A DNA stretch of 64,000 nucleotides from Incurvaria masculella (GCA_946894095.1 OX335653.1:17303001-17367000), one strand, 5' to 3'. Numbered from the stretch's first letter, positions 28,500-40,287 are shown. Made by a program: numbers and translations. Notes: generated by a model not told the origin, from the letters alone.

Positions 28500-29180
28500 C
28501 AGGCTTGATTAATTTATTCTTTGTCTAGACGTCTGAAATTAATAAATCCAGGAGTGTGTGTACACCTAACGAGATAAAAATAAAACCCTGCCGCCACAGC
28601 CACGCCTTTGGGAAATATATTTACTGGACCCTTTCATGTAACCAATCTCTTTATGGTGTTACCTTTATGGAACCTTCACTAAAAACGCAACGGATGAAAA
28701 CCGACCCGAACAATCCGCTGAAATCCGGGCCAATCAGCGAGTCATCGCTCCTCACCACTTTGATGAAAGTTAGAAAAATATTTTTCAACAAAAGTACAAA
28801 AGAGTTCAGCGGGTTCAAAGGCTTTGCGGCTAATCCTCTTCGGGCGGCTGCGTTAAATGAAGCGGAGGTGGCAAGCCATTTTTCAGGACGCGTTTTTCAG
28901 CCCGTGCGCTGTGGGCGGAAACTACATCGCTGAGCATTTTCATCAAAGCGCCATTTTCCCTACCTATCGCCTGTCGCTCGGGGAGTTTCCCGGCACGTAA
29001 TAGGCGATTTTATTATTTTCAGGCGCGTGGAGCGGTTTTCTGCGCTGGTTTTATGACGAGGTGGTTTTTTTTTTCAGTTTTTATGTTGAGGCACTCTCGG
29101 AGAATGCAGGTGCAGCGATAATATTATTTTTAAGCTGTCTGTAATGAACCGGAGAAATAATTTTGGTATTACCCTTTGTC
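28500..29180. other. no gene recognised
   Basis: A 125-codon open frame (28556-28933, +) has no recognised domain, unusual composition or flanking splice support. I treat it as chance or a decayed element. Confidence 0.35.
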
Positions 29181-29547
29181 TTAAGGATGTTCCGACCCAT
29201 ACAATTTTTTTTTACACAGAACGCAAAAAGTATTGCACTTCAAGGCACGAATTCGTCAAAAATATTAAATATAGCCATAGAGTTGCAGCGAAAACATATT
29301 CACAATTTCAGGTTTAATGGTTTCGTTGTACTTGCCGATTAGAAGTTTTACACCGTTAGATGGCGCTGTTAATTAAAAATCGTATTTAAATAAATTGTAA
29401 CAAAAGCAATAATCCTGAAATTGTGAAATTGTTTTCGCTGCAAGTAATATGACTATATTAAACTTTTATTATGAATTCGTGGCTTAAAGTGCAATACTTT
29501 TTGCGTTATGTGTGCAAACAACTTTATATGGGTCGGAAGAGCCATAA
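29181..29547. mobile_element. 367-bp MITE with ~130-bp inverted arms
   Basis: Ends TTAAGGATGTTCCGACCCATA and TATGGGTCGGAAGAGCCATAA. Matched inner blocks GCAAAAAGTATTGCACTT / AAGTGCAATACTTTTTGC, and CAGCGAAAACA...TTTCAGG / CCTGAAATTGTGAAATTGTTTTCGCTG. No coding capacity. Confidence 0.82.
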
Positions 29548-29639
29548 GGGCCTCGCAACTAATTGCATTCACTTCTATAAGGGCTTACTATGGAGATAGA
29601 CGATCTCCGTGGGGCTTACTCGCGAAACCAGACCTAATT

Positions 29640-29796
29640 TTTTTTTTCAATGCGATGGTACTAACACGGGCGGGCTTGCCCTACCACCAAGTGGGGGAAG
29701 AGGATAAACATGGAACACCACATTCATGACGAAATGCACTAACTCCAAAAGTGAAAGAAACTGGTGCATGAACGTGCGCGGGCTTTGAACCCGTGA
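29640..29796 (-). mobile_element. tRNA-headed SINE, 5' half
   Basis: Minus strand B box GGGTTCAAAGCCC near 29780, spacer GTGCATTTCGTCATGAATG, body to CCATCGCATTG. A T-run follows at the truncated 3' side. Confidence 0.72.
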
Positions 29797-29987
29797 CCAA
29801 CCCGGGCGGGATTAAGCCTACCACCTAGTAAGTAAGGAAGGAGACCTACAGTTTAACGTGGAATCCGAACCACGGCCAGCCTCTCTCAACGGTCTAATGG
29901 TCACCCATCCAAGACCAGACCGGACCCAGCGTTGCTTAACTTCGGAGAGCGATCGCCGAAGTGTCGCGCCACTGGGCCACTGAGGCT
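29797..29987 (-). mobile_element. 5S rRNA-headed SINE, 5' half
   Basis: Minus strand AGCCTCAGTGGCCCAGTGGCGCGACACTTCGGCGATCGC, 5S A box GAAGTTAAGCAACG and C box GGATGGGTGACC, then body to CCCGCCCGGGTTGG. It stops exactly where the tRNA-headed half begins, at a CCCGGGCGGG block they share. The junction may come from recombination between two SINEs. Confidence 0.87.
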
Positions 29988-30620
29988 TTCTCCTCGGTAA
30001 TAACCGGTAATATTACATAAATCTCTTGTCATACCCACACGTACACGCTAAAAAGCTGTTTTCCGAGATGCGTTATTTACCACCACGAGCGGATCTGACC
30101 GCCCTCTCTCCCCTCCCCCTCGCTCTGTCGACAGGCTGAAGGCTTTTTTATTTTGTTCCATTTCGGCCGGTCCCGACTCGGGCGGCGACATGAGTGCCGC
30201 GCTGCTGCCAGCTAAGCCAGGGTGGTGAAGTCTGCGGGGTAGAATCGACTTGTCGTATGCTGCATGCGCGATGTATCAATCTATTGGGTCGCCTTTCGAG
30301 ACCAGAAAGCTCAAGATCCAAAACGTATCACATACAAAAGGGGTTTCCGTATCTCTACTTATTTAAAAGGGAACGTCTGTCCACATGTTCGGGGTAATCT
30401 TCGTAACCACAGAACAGAACAAGATGCGGTTTGCACCAATGCAAAGAATAGATCGTGGGGCGCACTATAGGATACATACCATCACCCTAAATAGCCTAAG
30501 GTCTGAGAAATATCAAAGAAAGTACTCTCAAACAAAATTTATACCATCCCGTGGCGTTTAGATGGCGCCTTTTTGTCCGCTCTCTAATTATATTTTCGCA
30601 TTAAATGTCAGAAGTCGGTT
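29988..30620. other. no gene recognised; GC-rich patch
   Basis: Short frames at 30194-30470 have no recognised motif. 30080-30240 is GC-rich. Confidence 0.35.
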
Positions 30621-30840
30621 GGTCTAGCGCTTAAAAGGGAAGTTTTTGGTCATGACATTCGTCGGAAGTAGGATAACTTTTTCAGATTATTTCAAAAATA
30701 TGATTACAATGCTTCAAATGTATTGACGCTGAAACTCCAACCGAAAAGTATCCTTGTAATAAACTTGTCGCTGAAACTCAAATTAATGATATAACGGTAA
30801 TGTCGTATCCATAAAATACATAAAATGATTAACTTTTCGG
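30620..30840 (+). repeat. dispersed repeat pair with 61.6 kb
   Basis: GATTACAATGCTTCAA, AATTAATGATATAACGGTAATGTCGTATCC and AAATACATAAAAT blocks recur in order at 61660-61765. Diverged; class unknown. Confidence 0.5.
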
Positions 30841-33800
30841 TTGTTGCATTATATATAGAGTGGAGATAACACCGTATAGTATAGTCGCCTGATTAGTAGT
30901 TTTCGTCATATAAAATACACCCATAGAAAGAGAGAAAAACACGAATCCATGAACGACGAAAACGATTAGCATAATTGGAACTCATAAATGTAAAACGTCC
31001 TTCTTATGTAAATAGCGTAGGAAATTTCATGCAACAGGAGCTTACTGAACTGAAAGCTGAAAACTTCAGGCTTGGTTGCAGTTCAACACAAAATCGTGCT
31101 TCGGTTTTATTGAAAATAGTAAAATAAATGTAAATGTCTAGCTATACAAAATTCGTAAAATCGTCTTGTATGTATTTACAAACATGTATAGGGATGAATT
31201 TTATTAGTCGTACAATGAAATATTATCTACCTTTTTTGCTCCACACATACTTAGGAATACCTTGTTAATGTAAGGACTATACCTCCGTTAACACATGTAT
31301 GACTATTTTACAGGTGATTCTACAAATTCCCCTATTCCCCTAGTTAAAATTACCCGTGAAATAGCACATTTCTTGCTATTGAATGGAATGTGATATCACA
31401 AGGGTATTTTTAACAAATATCCAAGTTTTAAAATTTTAAGGATTGCAAAGGCTTAATGTAAAATGAAAGAACTTTTAGAGTTTGCTAAAATAATAATATT
31501 TTTTACGTTAATGCTTGTACCCACACATTATTGTTGACATCAAATTGATATTTTCAATGACAAACTAGTAACGTTCGTGCACTAAGATGCAATCAAAACT
31601 AAGGAAATTCCCTCATGTGTTTGTCTTTTCCTCGGTGCACAATCCCGGGGTAACTAGAAAGCGCTCAATCTCCCTTACCTGTATCACCTTCCTATTACCT
31701 GTGTACACACCTGGCCGTATTGTCAACAGCACTGATATCCCGCCGGGGGCGTTGGATTACCGATATGTGCATGATGGAGACCTAGCATGCTGATATAAAA
31801 CGTTTCCTTTTGAAACCTATACATTTAGCGTAGCAATTTTGAGAAGACATGAACCCACAAAACGAGGCGTTATCTTTGGGGTAAGGTTGAAAGAAAGAGC
31901 AATTAAATAAGCCAATCTTGACTTATTCGGATCGAAAAAGCGGAGATAGAAAATATATCGGAGCAGTAAAAGAAGCTATAACCGATTAAAGATACGGTCG
32001 TAAAGACGACAGCCGTAGAAAACAAGAGATATAAGGCAGTGAAACAAAATAGGAGAAACGGACGCGATGAATTGGGGAAACAAATAATGAAATAAAATTT
32101 GTGTGCAGAGAACGTTGTCGTCTGTGGAACCACAGAGAACACGCGTAGTAAACAGAATCTGTTTTATGGCGAACCGAAGCCAGGCCAGTTCAATCGAGAT
32201 GTGCAGACCCCCCGTGCAGTCGTAATACGCGACCATTCGAATAATATGCCGATAAAGAGAGAAATAACAGTGTCGGCGCCAGAAATGTGGCGCCAGATCG
32301 AGTTGGCGGCGTTGTCACGGCCTCGATACTTGAAGATCTATCGATAGGGGGTCCCAAATTGAGGTTACGGGGCGTAAACTGTCTGTAAGTTCAACAAAGT
32401 GTCACTATATATCTTCTATATCGACTTTCCGAAAACACGGGAAGATGCGACGCGACGAGGAATTCCCACTCTATTTTATCTTGATGTTTTGGTTTTAGAT
32501 GTCTTCGACGATGAAATAAAATCAAAAAACAGTACTTTTCTACAACAAAATAAATCTTGGGATCTCGGTGTGGTAATGAATCACGCACAGGTGGCAGCGC
32601 GGCGTGGCTTATAAGACTCTTAAGCCACAACGCGGCGATGGCTTACATTTAAGTTATGTTATATTGCTTGGCATTTTCTTAGATTCTTTAATTGAAATTG
32701 TGATCGTCATTTTGATAGTTTTAACACAAATCAGTGATGTTTTAGGTTGTAGATCTTACTATCGTCGTTATATTTGTTGTCTACTCAAGTACATATTTCT
32801 TTAGAATTATTCCAATAAAAGTAGCCACACGCCCTGTTGAAGAATGAGACAGTCGTCGTTTTCTCACTCACTTCCGCCGGATATGTCGAGGGTAGAGAGT
32901 GCCTATTGTCAAGAATGATGCCTTTTGAGAGATACTTTCAACTTGCGTGCGTGTCCTTTATCGGCCATTTTCCCGCATGCTCCCAATTCTATCGTGTCTT
33001 TGGGCATTGAGGTGGATTCCTTTCACGAACTCATGTCTTTGTTTTGAAAACTACGAGAAGAATATCTGGTGTAAAATATTTCAAAGAAAACGTCAGAAAA
33101 GACTATTAAGGTTCTAAACGACCTTATATCAGAAAATTCCACGACAGCCTAGACAAAAACTTTGTGATCATGATTCCCATTAGGCATTCAATATTTCGGG
33201 TTGACTCTATGACTGTATTGTGAACCTGTCTGCCTATATTTGGACGGGTATGCTTGACAAAACACTGTCCATGCTCCAATGTTGTTTCTACAAGCAAAGC
33301 TATATGCCCAAGATAAATTACAAGCATTCATTGATTGAAACACATTAAATATGCAGACGAATGATTTCTACTACTTCGGGTTATTCATGGATTATAGCGT
33401 GTAAAAGATGCTTTTAAAAACTGCCGTAAGAGAAAGTTTGCATCAATGTTATTCTAGTAACAAAAGAATTTATAGTCTTGTTTAGTTTGCTCTGAACACA
33501 TATTCTAAAAACGTTACCACATTTAATGATGAAAGAAGCATCAAGTCATCCAGGTCTAGTTATACTAAATAAGTAAAAGGTTTACATTAATGTACTTGCA
33601 TGAACAAGAAGAGAGAATAAATGTAACTAAAGACTCAACGTAACCGAAATGCAAGTAACTAATGTCGTAACATTCTAAACAAAGAAGAAGAAACTCTAGA
33701 ATTCAAATTGACAACTAAGTAAATCCAGATATTTATCATACAATATGTAATATCACTATATTGCTGGATAGTGATCCAAGTATATAACAACGATTCGGAT

Positions 33801-34737
33801 GCCTGACAAATGTAGGCCGGGAACCTCATCCCGGAGGATCCTAAAAATACAAAGGGACAAAGGATGACACACAAATGTACACACACATTCGAGGTCGTAA
33901 TCACGGCTCTAATCAGTGTTCACATCACGAATTCAACGCGAGAGGGAACATTTTAATCCTTCGCGTGTGGCTCGGGGCGGTTATTTTTGGAGTGTTTTTT
34001 GGGACTTTTGTTCGAACGCGAAAATTGTTGTGTCAACGCCGAAGGGACGGCAGCGACTGGGACGTCAGCGGCTGGGTAGCTTTGTGTGGAAGCTAAAATG
34101 TTTGGATTTAAAACAGCGTCGGTTCGTTGCACGTTGATTGCGGGTATAACGATGTTAGAGGATTTTGAAAAAATGAATAACATAACAGGTGTGTCGATGA
34201 TGTGGGCGCGCTTGGAAATAAGCTTCTATGACATCTCGAATGACACTCCTAAAAACGTATTCGACCTAAACGTAACTTGAGTTTCATAATATTTTAAAGC
34301 TTACATGGGTAATAGAATTTACTTGACCATGCATTCAGATAATTTAATGTCTTGATTCTACATTGCAAGCAATGTTAATTTTTGTTTCGTCGAAAATAAT
34401 ATTTTATAACAAAATAAAAATAGCAACTACACTAAGTAAAATAATTCCTCATTAAACATTAGCGGCGTTTTCGCGCTAAGTAGTCAGACTAATGTTTTGA
34501 CAGAACTAAGCCACCGATTGTGGGACCTCGGATTCCTCCCTTAATCTGTCACATAGCCTCTCCGAGAAAGCCTTTCACATTGTGATTAATTTTGTTTCAT
34601 TTATATGAAAAAACATAAAAAGATTTTTAGGCAGGGTCCTACATCCTTAACAATCGTCTTGAATCATAGATTCTCTGACCAAACAGTGTCCGTGAATTCC
34701 TCCCGGATCAGTGTACAGCCGTGATATATAAAGGGAT
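30841..34737. other. 3.9 kb without a recognised gene or repeat
   Basis: This is the longest stretch of the window where I identify no transposon. Open frames here are under 90 codons, overlap on both strands and carry no motif. A GTAAGT occurs at 32380 and a CpG-richer patch at 32260-32350. It may be unique intergenic or intronic DNA. Confidence 0.4.
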
Positions 34738-35146
34738 GGTTTTTTTAATCAACCTGGCATGGATGGCTAATACCACGCAACTTCCGTTATGATATTAGCC
34801 CAATACACCACATTCCCGAAGGAATTAGGTGCCATGCCAGGACCTGCCCTTCATGAGCAGGGCTACATTGAACTGGATGGAAAACCCGGACAATTTTTCA
34901 TTGCCCCTTCGACCATCTTTTCATCCAATGCGATGGTACCAACCCGGGCGGGCTTGAACTCTACCACCTAGTAGGGAAAGGGGACCTATCGTTTTACATG
35001 GATTCCGAACCATGGAGCAGCTCGCATTCGTGACGAAATACACTTATCGAATTCAGAAAGTGAAATAAAGTGATGCATGTCGGGGCGAGGAATTAAACCC
35101 ATACCTCTGTTACGCTAGGCCAGTCCCCGCGCCACTAGGCTACGAG
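34738..35146 (-). mobile_element. tRNA-headed SINE, full length
   Basis: Minus strand A box in CTCGTAGCCTAGTGGCGCGGGG, B box GGGTTTAATTCC, tRNA-type spacer and complete body. The 3' stem-loop GGCTAATATCA / GGTATTAGCC and T-run follow. The block AGTGGCGCG is the same as in the 5S-headed type. Confidence 0.87.
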
Positions 35147-35265
35147 CATGGCATCCAGTTCCTTTAGGAAAGTGGTTTGATAGGTAATGACAGTTGGATC
35201 ACGGCAGGAATGCTAGTGTCACACCTGTGTGTAACATTAGCATTCCATGTTCACTACTATAAGAA
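35147..35265 (+). mobile_element. diverged SINE tail fragment
   Basis: CATGGCATCCAGTTCCTTTAGGAAAGTGGTTTGA...GTAACATTAGCATTCCATGTTCAC follows the SINE 3' end in order (GGCACCTAATTCCTT.GGAA, TATTAGCCATCCATGTCCAG). Confidence 0.55.
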
Positions 35266-35717
35266 TAATTTAACAAATGAACTATTCGTTATATTCGAAA
35301 GTGAGCAAATAGACAAGGGAAGCTGCTAAATAAATAAAGCGAATAGCTGCGAACTGGACGAATTTCACAGGATCCTTCCTCGGGTAGCGAGGTGGCGTCG
35401 TTGTTGGCCGAAGCTGACGTGGGATTGGCAGTTTAATAAAACGTCGCCAGCGGCGGCGGCGGTGCGGTCCGCAAGCAAATTGCCAGTTGGACATGCGGGA
35501 TTGACATGCAACATCGAATGTCAGCTCACTGAGCGTACAACTAATTTTGGAGTGAAACTTCTTTGCTGGCGGGCATAGACTTATATATTACTAGCGTATT
35601 ACTTTTGCATATGACTGCTGGCGGGTCTACAATTTTCGAGCGTTACGAAAAATTTAAATGGCCCAGGGGTTACACAGGTGGATAAGTGGCTACTTCTTCT
35701 TTAAAAATCACAGATTA

Positions 35718-35815
35718 GGCCGGTGGCCGCTGCAGACATATATGGGAAGGAACAGTACCTGTTGGCGTCTTTGGAATGAATACAGCGCCGAGCGGTCCGT
35801 CTTGTTGGTGACCCA
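35718..35815 (+). pseudogene. LINE reverse transcriptase remnant, cut by a SINE
   Basis: The frame reads EQYLLASLE, a stop, then IQRRAVRLVGDP, a thumb-region block conserved in jockey/CR1-like reverse transcriptases. It ends directly at the start of the 5S-headed SINE. Sequence after the SINE (36150-36470) may be the rest of the same remnant. Confidence 0.7.
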
Positions 35816-36126
35816 CAGCCTCAGTGGCCCAGTGGCGCGACACGTCGGCGATCGCTCTCCGAAGTTAAGCAACGCTGGGTCCGGTCTGGTCTTGGACGGG
35901 TGACCATTCGACCGTTGAGAGAGGCTGGCCGTGGTTCGGATTCCACGTTAAGCTGTAGGTCCCCTTCCTTACTTCCTAGGTGGTAGGGTTTATCCCGCCC
36001 GGGTTGGTACGATCGCATTGGATGAACAATGGTCGAAGCGGCAATGAAAATTGTCCGTGTTTTCCATCCAGTTCAATGTAGCCGTGCAATATAAGGAAGG
36101 TCCTGGCATGGCACCTAGTTCCCATG
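35816..36126 (+). mobile_element. 5S rRNA-headed SINE, 3' truncated
   Basis: Head and body intact (GAAGTTAAGCAACG, GGA.GGGTGACC, CCCGCCCGGGTTGG), ending at CACCTAGTTCCCATG without the 3' stem-loop or A-tail. Confidence 0.88.
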
Positions 36127-36149
36127 CCACAGACGGTTTTTAGGGTAGC

Positions 36150-36500
36150 TCAGTCTGTTCTGAAGGTATGTACTATAATGGAACTTTCAACTCTTATTCC
36201 TCCCCATCCGTCCTATATCCCGCCGCAGAGAACCAGAGCAACCCGTTGTGGTTGACATTAGGTTTTTGAGGAGGAACCGTTATTAAAACTCATTTCTCAA
36301 ACTCATTTCTCTGCCGCACCGCCAGGATATGGAACTGTCCGCCGGGGGATGTCTTTCCTCAAACCTATAACCTGAGCGTCTTCAAACGTAATTTTAACAA
36401 ACTCGATAGCTCAGAGGTAGTCCGCAATTCGGCTGGTATGGCGCCTCGCTAAGCGTCGTTCTCGAATTGTACTTTTTATTCGTAGGCTTCATTCCATTGT
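36150..36500 (+). pseudogene. LINE reverse transcriptase C-terminus, family 3
   Basis: 36195-36260 reads PPHPSYIPPQRTRATRCG. 36300-36420 reads, with frame shifts, the CRTA-IWN...YNLSVFKRNFNKLDS ending. Same family as 24760-25340 and without the GGGTTCC insertion present there. Confidence 0.68.
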
Positions 36501-36559
36501 AATTTGTAACAATCCTTAATCTAATGTGAAATACCTGGCAACATTATGGACCCTGTTCT

Positions 36560-37275
36560 TTACGGAAGAGAGTGTTGGCGTTTCGGACCGGCTGCCCCGT
36601 GCTGCCGCGCAGACATCATTGCACGATAAAGTACAGTCAGCAAACATTACGCCTACAGGCGACAAATCTTGAATCAAAGTCAAAACTTTGAGCTAAATGT
36701 TCGGTTTGAAAGGAAACAAAAGTAGCAAATATAATATATTGAATGAACTACACAAAGTTACCGCCGTAGCAACGAGAATGTATTCTTGTTAAGGTTATCA
36801 AAAAACAGATCTACAGCCTGACACCTGACGATGGTGCTTCAAAGTTCATGGGCGTATTTGGGCTTCATTATACGTTTAGGGCGATTCTCCAAATTGCTAG
36901 TAAAATAGTCCAGCATGGTCCCAGAGATGTATGTATTACTCCATTGGCATCAAGAAAAATGCAAGCATTAGATTTGCAAGTCGCTAGTCTTGAGTCTATT
37001 TCCGAGTTTTCGTTGAGAGTTTAGCTTATTTGTTATTCTTCAATATCTTCTTTGGACACAAAGTCCCTCTCAGATTTGTCACATTGACATCGACATGTAT
37101 TCAAATATACAATCATAAATAATATAAAACTAAACAAAACATATCCTAACAGCTAACAAAAGTCGTCTACTAGCTGTTTTCCAATTGCTGACTATTGCTG
37201 CACCTATATATAAAGAAACCACTCATCCGATTTACTTGCTGTATCTGCTTTCAGAGCCGGTAGTCTCAGTTGTCA
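36560..37275. other. no gene recognised
   Basis: AT-rich sequence with only short frames and no terminal repeats. Confidence 0.35.
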
Positions 37276-37592
37276 CCTAAATGGGCGTTTACGGCAAACC
37301 GATCGACTGGCGTTTTCAAATGTATGGAGAAATTGAAGAGCGCGCGCAGTGAGCGTTAAGCGAACTAACATTTGCGAGTCCGAGTTTGATTTGACAGCTT
37401 ACTTAACGTTGCCGTTAAGTAAGCTGTACGCCGACTCCGCGTTTTCATACAAATCGGAAGTCCGAGTTTGACTTTGACAAGTTGAAGAAGTAAAACCACA
37501 GAATATCTAGTAAAAACTTGTAAGGAGTTTGACGTTTCGACGGAAAACGCCAGTCGATCGGTTTGCCGTAAATGCCAATTTAGGTGAGAACT
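37276..37592. mobile_element. MITE with ~48-bp inverted ends, single copy of the 45-kb array unit
   Basis: Ends TCACCTAAATGGGCGTTTACGGCAAACCGATCGACTGGCG and CGCCAGTCGATCGGTTTGCCGTAAATGCCAATTTAGGTGA. The inner sequence (GAAGAGCGCGCGCAGTGAGCGTTAAGC, AATCGGAAGTCCGAGTTTGAC, CTAGTAAAAACTTGT) recurs four times at 45.6-47.1 kb. Confidence 0.85.
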
Positions 37593-37990
37593 CAGACTGA
37601 CCACTCTGATTGGTAACCTCCGTCAATTATAGAATACTTAACATAGGCTAAACTGCCTGAGTAGTAGTAGTAGACGGATACTAAAGATTTATGAATTCCT
37701 ATTATATCCTGCACTATTGGTGCGGAATTCGCGGCGAGGAGCACGGTGACTGTACCGTCCTCGTAAGAGGATTATCTTTCGCGAAAGCATTAGGGCTGTC
37801 GAGTCGCGTTCCACTCGCCTGTGCGATGGGAATACGGGGAACATCGGAAAACTCCGAGCTCTGCTGGCAGAATGGGGAAAATTCGAAAATAAGCTTTTAT
37901 CTTTACGAACGGGTGATGTAACAGGGGGGGACAATGTCAAAAATGAAACCGTACTACGGTAATACGTATTTTTATAGGTACTTTTATACT
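37593..37990. other. no gene recognised
   Basis: A 76-codon frame (37691-37921) shows no recognised motif. Confidence 0.35.
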
Positions 37991-38285
37991 TTTATGGTTC
38001 CGTACCCAAAGGGTGCGAACGGAACTCTATCACCAAGCCTCCTCCGTCCGCCCGTCCATCCGTCCGTTCGTCCGTCCGTCTGTCCGTCTCTCTGTCACAA
38101 GGCTGTATCTCATGAACTTGTAATAGATAGGCAGCTGAATTTTTTACAGAGTGTGTATTTATTTTGCCGCTCTAACAACAAATAGGTAATATTAAAAAAA
38201 TATAAAAAATAAACAGCCTCCATACAAAAAACGTATATTTTGTGTTAATTCGGGTGCGAGTCCGACTCGCACTTGGCCGGTTTTT
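37991..38285 (+). repeat. GGGTTCC repeat, full length
   Basis: TTTATGGTTCCGTACCCAAAGGG to GTGCGAGTCCGACTCGCACTTGGCCGGTTTTT, with an expanded CCGTCCGT block at 38044-38090. Confidence 0.86.
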
Positions 38286-40100
38286 GTCACTCAGTGGTAT
38301 CGCAATAGTTTTGTCCATATATTTTAAATAATTTTAATTTTTCATAGTTTGGTAAATTAATTATTAATTTTTAAAATTTGAACAATATTTTGACATAGAG
38401 ATTCATAAAATTATAAAAAATGTGTCATATATTTTGCCCCCTAGATATGTCTCTATTAATTCGTTTTCTTGTACACATGTTCGGTACAAATTTTTCAATT
38501 AATTACACATATAATAATTTACCGATTAGTAAGACTTGCAATTTCAATCATAGCTCAGGAATGCATGACGAAGAATTTGAAAAAAATAATCAATACAATA
38601 GATACATTGTAAGGATAGTAGGTAGAGAGAAAGCACTTTGCAGCGTACGTTTTTCGTTTTTGAGAAATGAGTCCGTTTTAAAAATGTGGTCGACTATATT
38701 TTCTCATCAATCATAATTCGTATTAAATCATAAATCTTAAGCTTTCGCGTTTTTCACACATTATTAATGTTCTTAAGCGGGGCTTACACGAACAATTTTG
38801 AAGAAAGATAACTTTTAAATACCTTTCTTAAACCCGACGTTTCGAAAGGAGTTGCATCCAATCGTGGTCACGGGAGAACTGAAAGCGAGCTGCTTCAGTT
38901 CAGGCGCATTATGCCGAGACGAACGAAAACAAAACACGAAAACAATTTAAATTAGGGCCGCCGAATAGCCGCTAAGAGGCGCTTTAATAAAAACCGAAGA
39001 CGAGATGCGCAAAGAAACGCCATGCCGCAAACAAAACGTGCTTCTAAAACAAAATAAACGTACAAAAACACGGGATCACGATAATGAGAGAAGAAATAGG
39101 AAATTCTCTCCGCGCCCTCATAACTTCCCAGCGAGCATCTGTCGCGCGGAGGGCTGGCGGCGCGGCACGGGGCGGGCAGAGGGCGGGCAGGTTGTATCGG
39201 GAGGCATTAGTGGGCGAGTACTGCCCATTATGTTAAACAGGACGACTGTTCGAGGCAAAGCGCAATGAGATAAAAAACAGAACCGAAAGGGCGAGGCCTA
39301 ATCTTTTATTTATCCTCAAAGGCGAGACGGTTCGTACACACGGACGGTTTGTTTTTTTTATCCATTATAACTGCCAGTGAAATGTGAGATTATTGAAGTG
39401 TTCAGTCAGGCTTTTGGAATATTCATTTTCCCTTGTTTGTTCTACGGAATTCGTAGAATGAGCCTCTATTACGAGTTACAAATCACTAATCGAAAAAAAT
39501 ATACAGTTTTGAAAAATATTGAACCAGAGGCGTATTCAAGAGGGGGGTTTAGGGGGATTCAACCATGCCAATAAAAAACCAGGTGACCTTGCGGGGTGAC
39601 CTATTGCCTAATATCCGAAACGAACCGGAAAAGAGCGCCTCACTGGTCAAGCACTAATTTCAATACATCCGTCATTATCCTCATCAATTCACGTTCAAGA
39701 AATAGTTATTTAATCAATTTTAAAGGAGAAAACGCTTCAATATACAGGGGTGTTCAGCAAATGGATCTACAATTTTTTTTTGATTGGTGTGGTCCAATTG
39801 CTATCGATTTTTTTTCTGAATATGTTATGACCACACTAACCCCCCCCCCCCCCCTCTTCACTTTCTATATCTACGTGACTACATTGAACAGACTCCAAGC
39901 ACCCTGAAGTAGAAGAAGGTACACAAGAACACCTGAAAATGTACGTGGAATATGTATCCACACAGATATACTAATCTATGGGCGGACGATTTACTGTATT
40001 CTTCAAATGCCTACTCTATTCAATAGTGTAAACCTGCGGAAACGAAGAGTTCAGCGAAAATTCGATAAGTGATTTGTAACTCGTAATAGGTCGCCTGTAT
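38286..40100. other. no gene recognised
   Basis: 98-103-codon frames at 38420-38716 and 39596-39907 carry no recognised motif. 39110-39220 is GC-rich, and a C-run lies at 39841-39854. Confidence 0.35.
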
Positions 40101-40184
40101 ATGTTTGAAAAATGTGACAGCTTTTCACGCCGCAGGAAGAGACATTCTCCTGCCGCGTGAAAAGCCGTAACATTTTTCAAACAT
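40101..40184. repeat. foldback with ~38-bp arms
   Basis: ATGTTTGAAAAATGT...CTTTTCACGCCGCAGGA and TCCTGCCGCGTGAAAAG...ACATTTTTCAAACAT with about 9 bases between the arms. Few mismatches. Possibly the core of a small MITE. Confidence 0.8.
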
Positions 40185-40287
40185 GTCTAACGACCGCGGT
40201 AATCTCAAAAGGTCCTCTGTATACTTAACACGTGACGCTCTGACAAACTTGGTGGGCATTTAACTATACAAGTAACTTGAAACGTAC

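Noticed and set aside
28556..28933. 125-codon gene on the plus strand
   Set aside because: No motif, no supporting splice or promoter context; length is within chance for this base composition.
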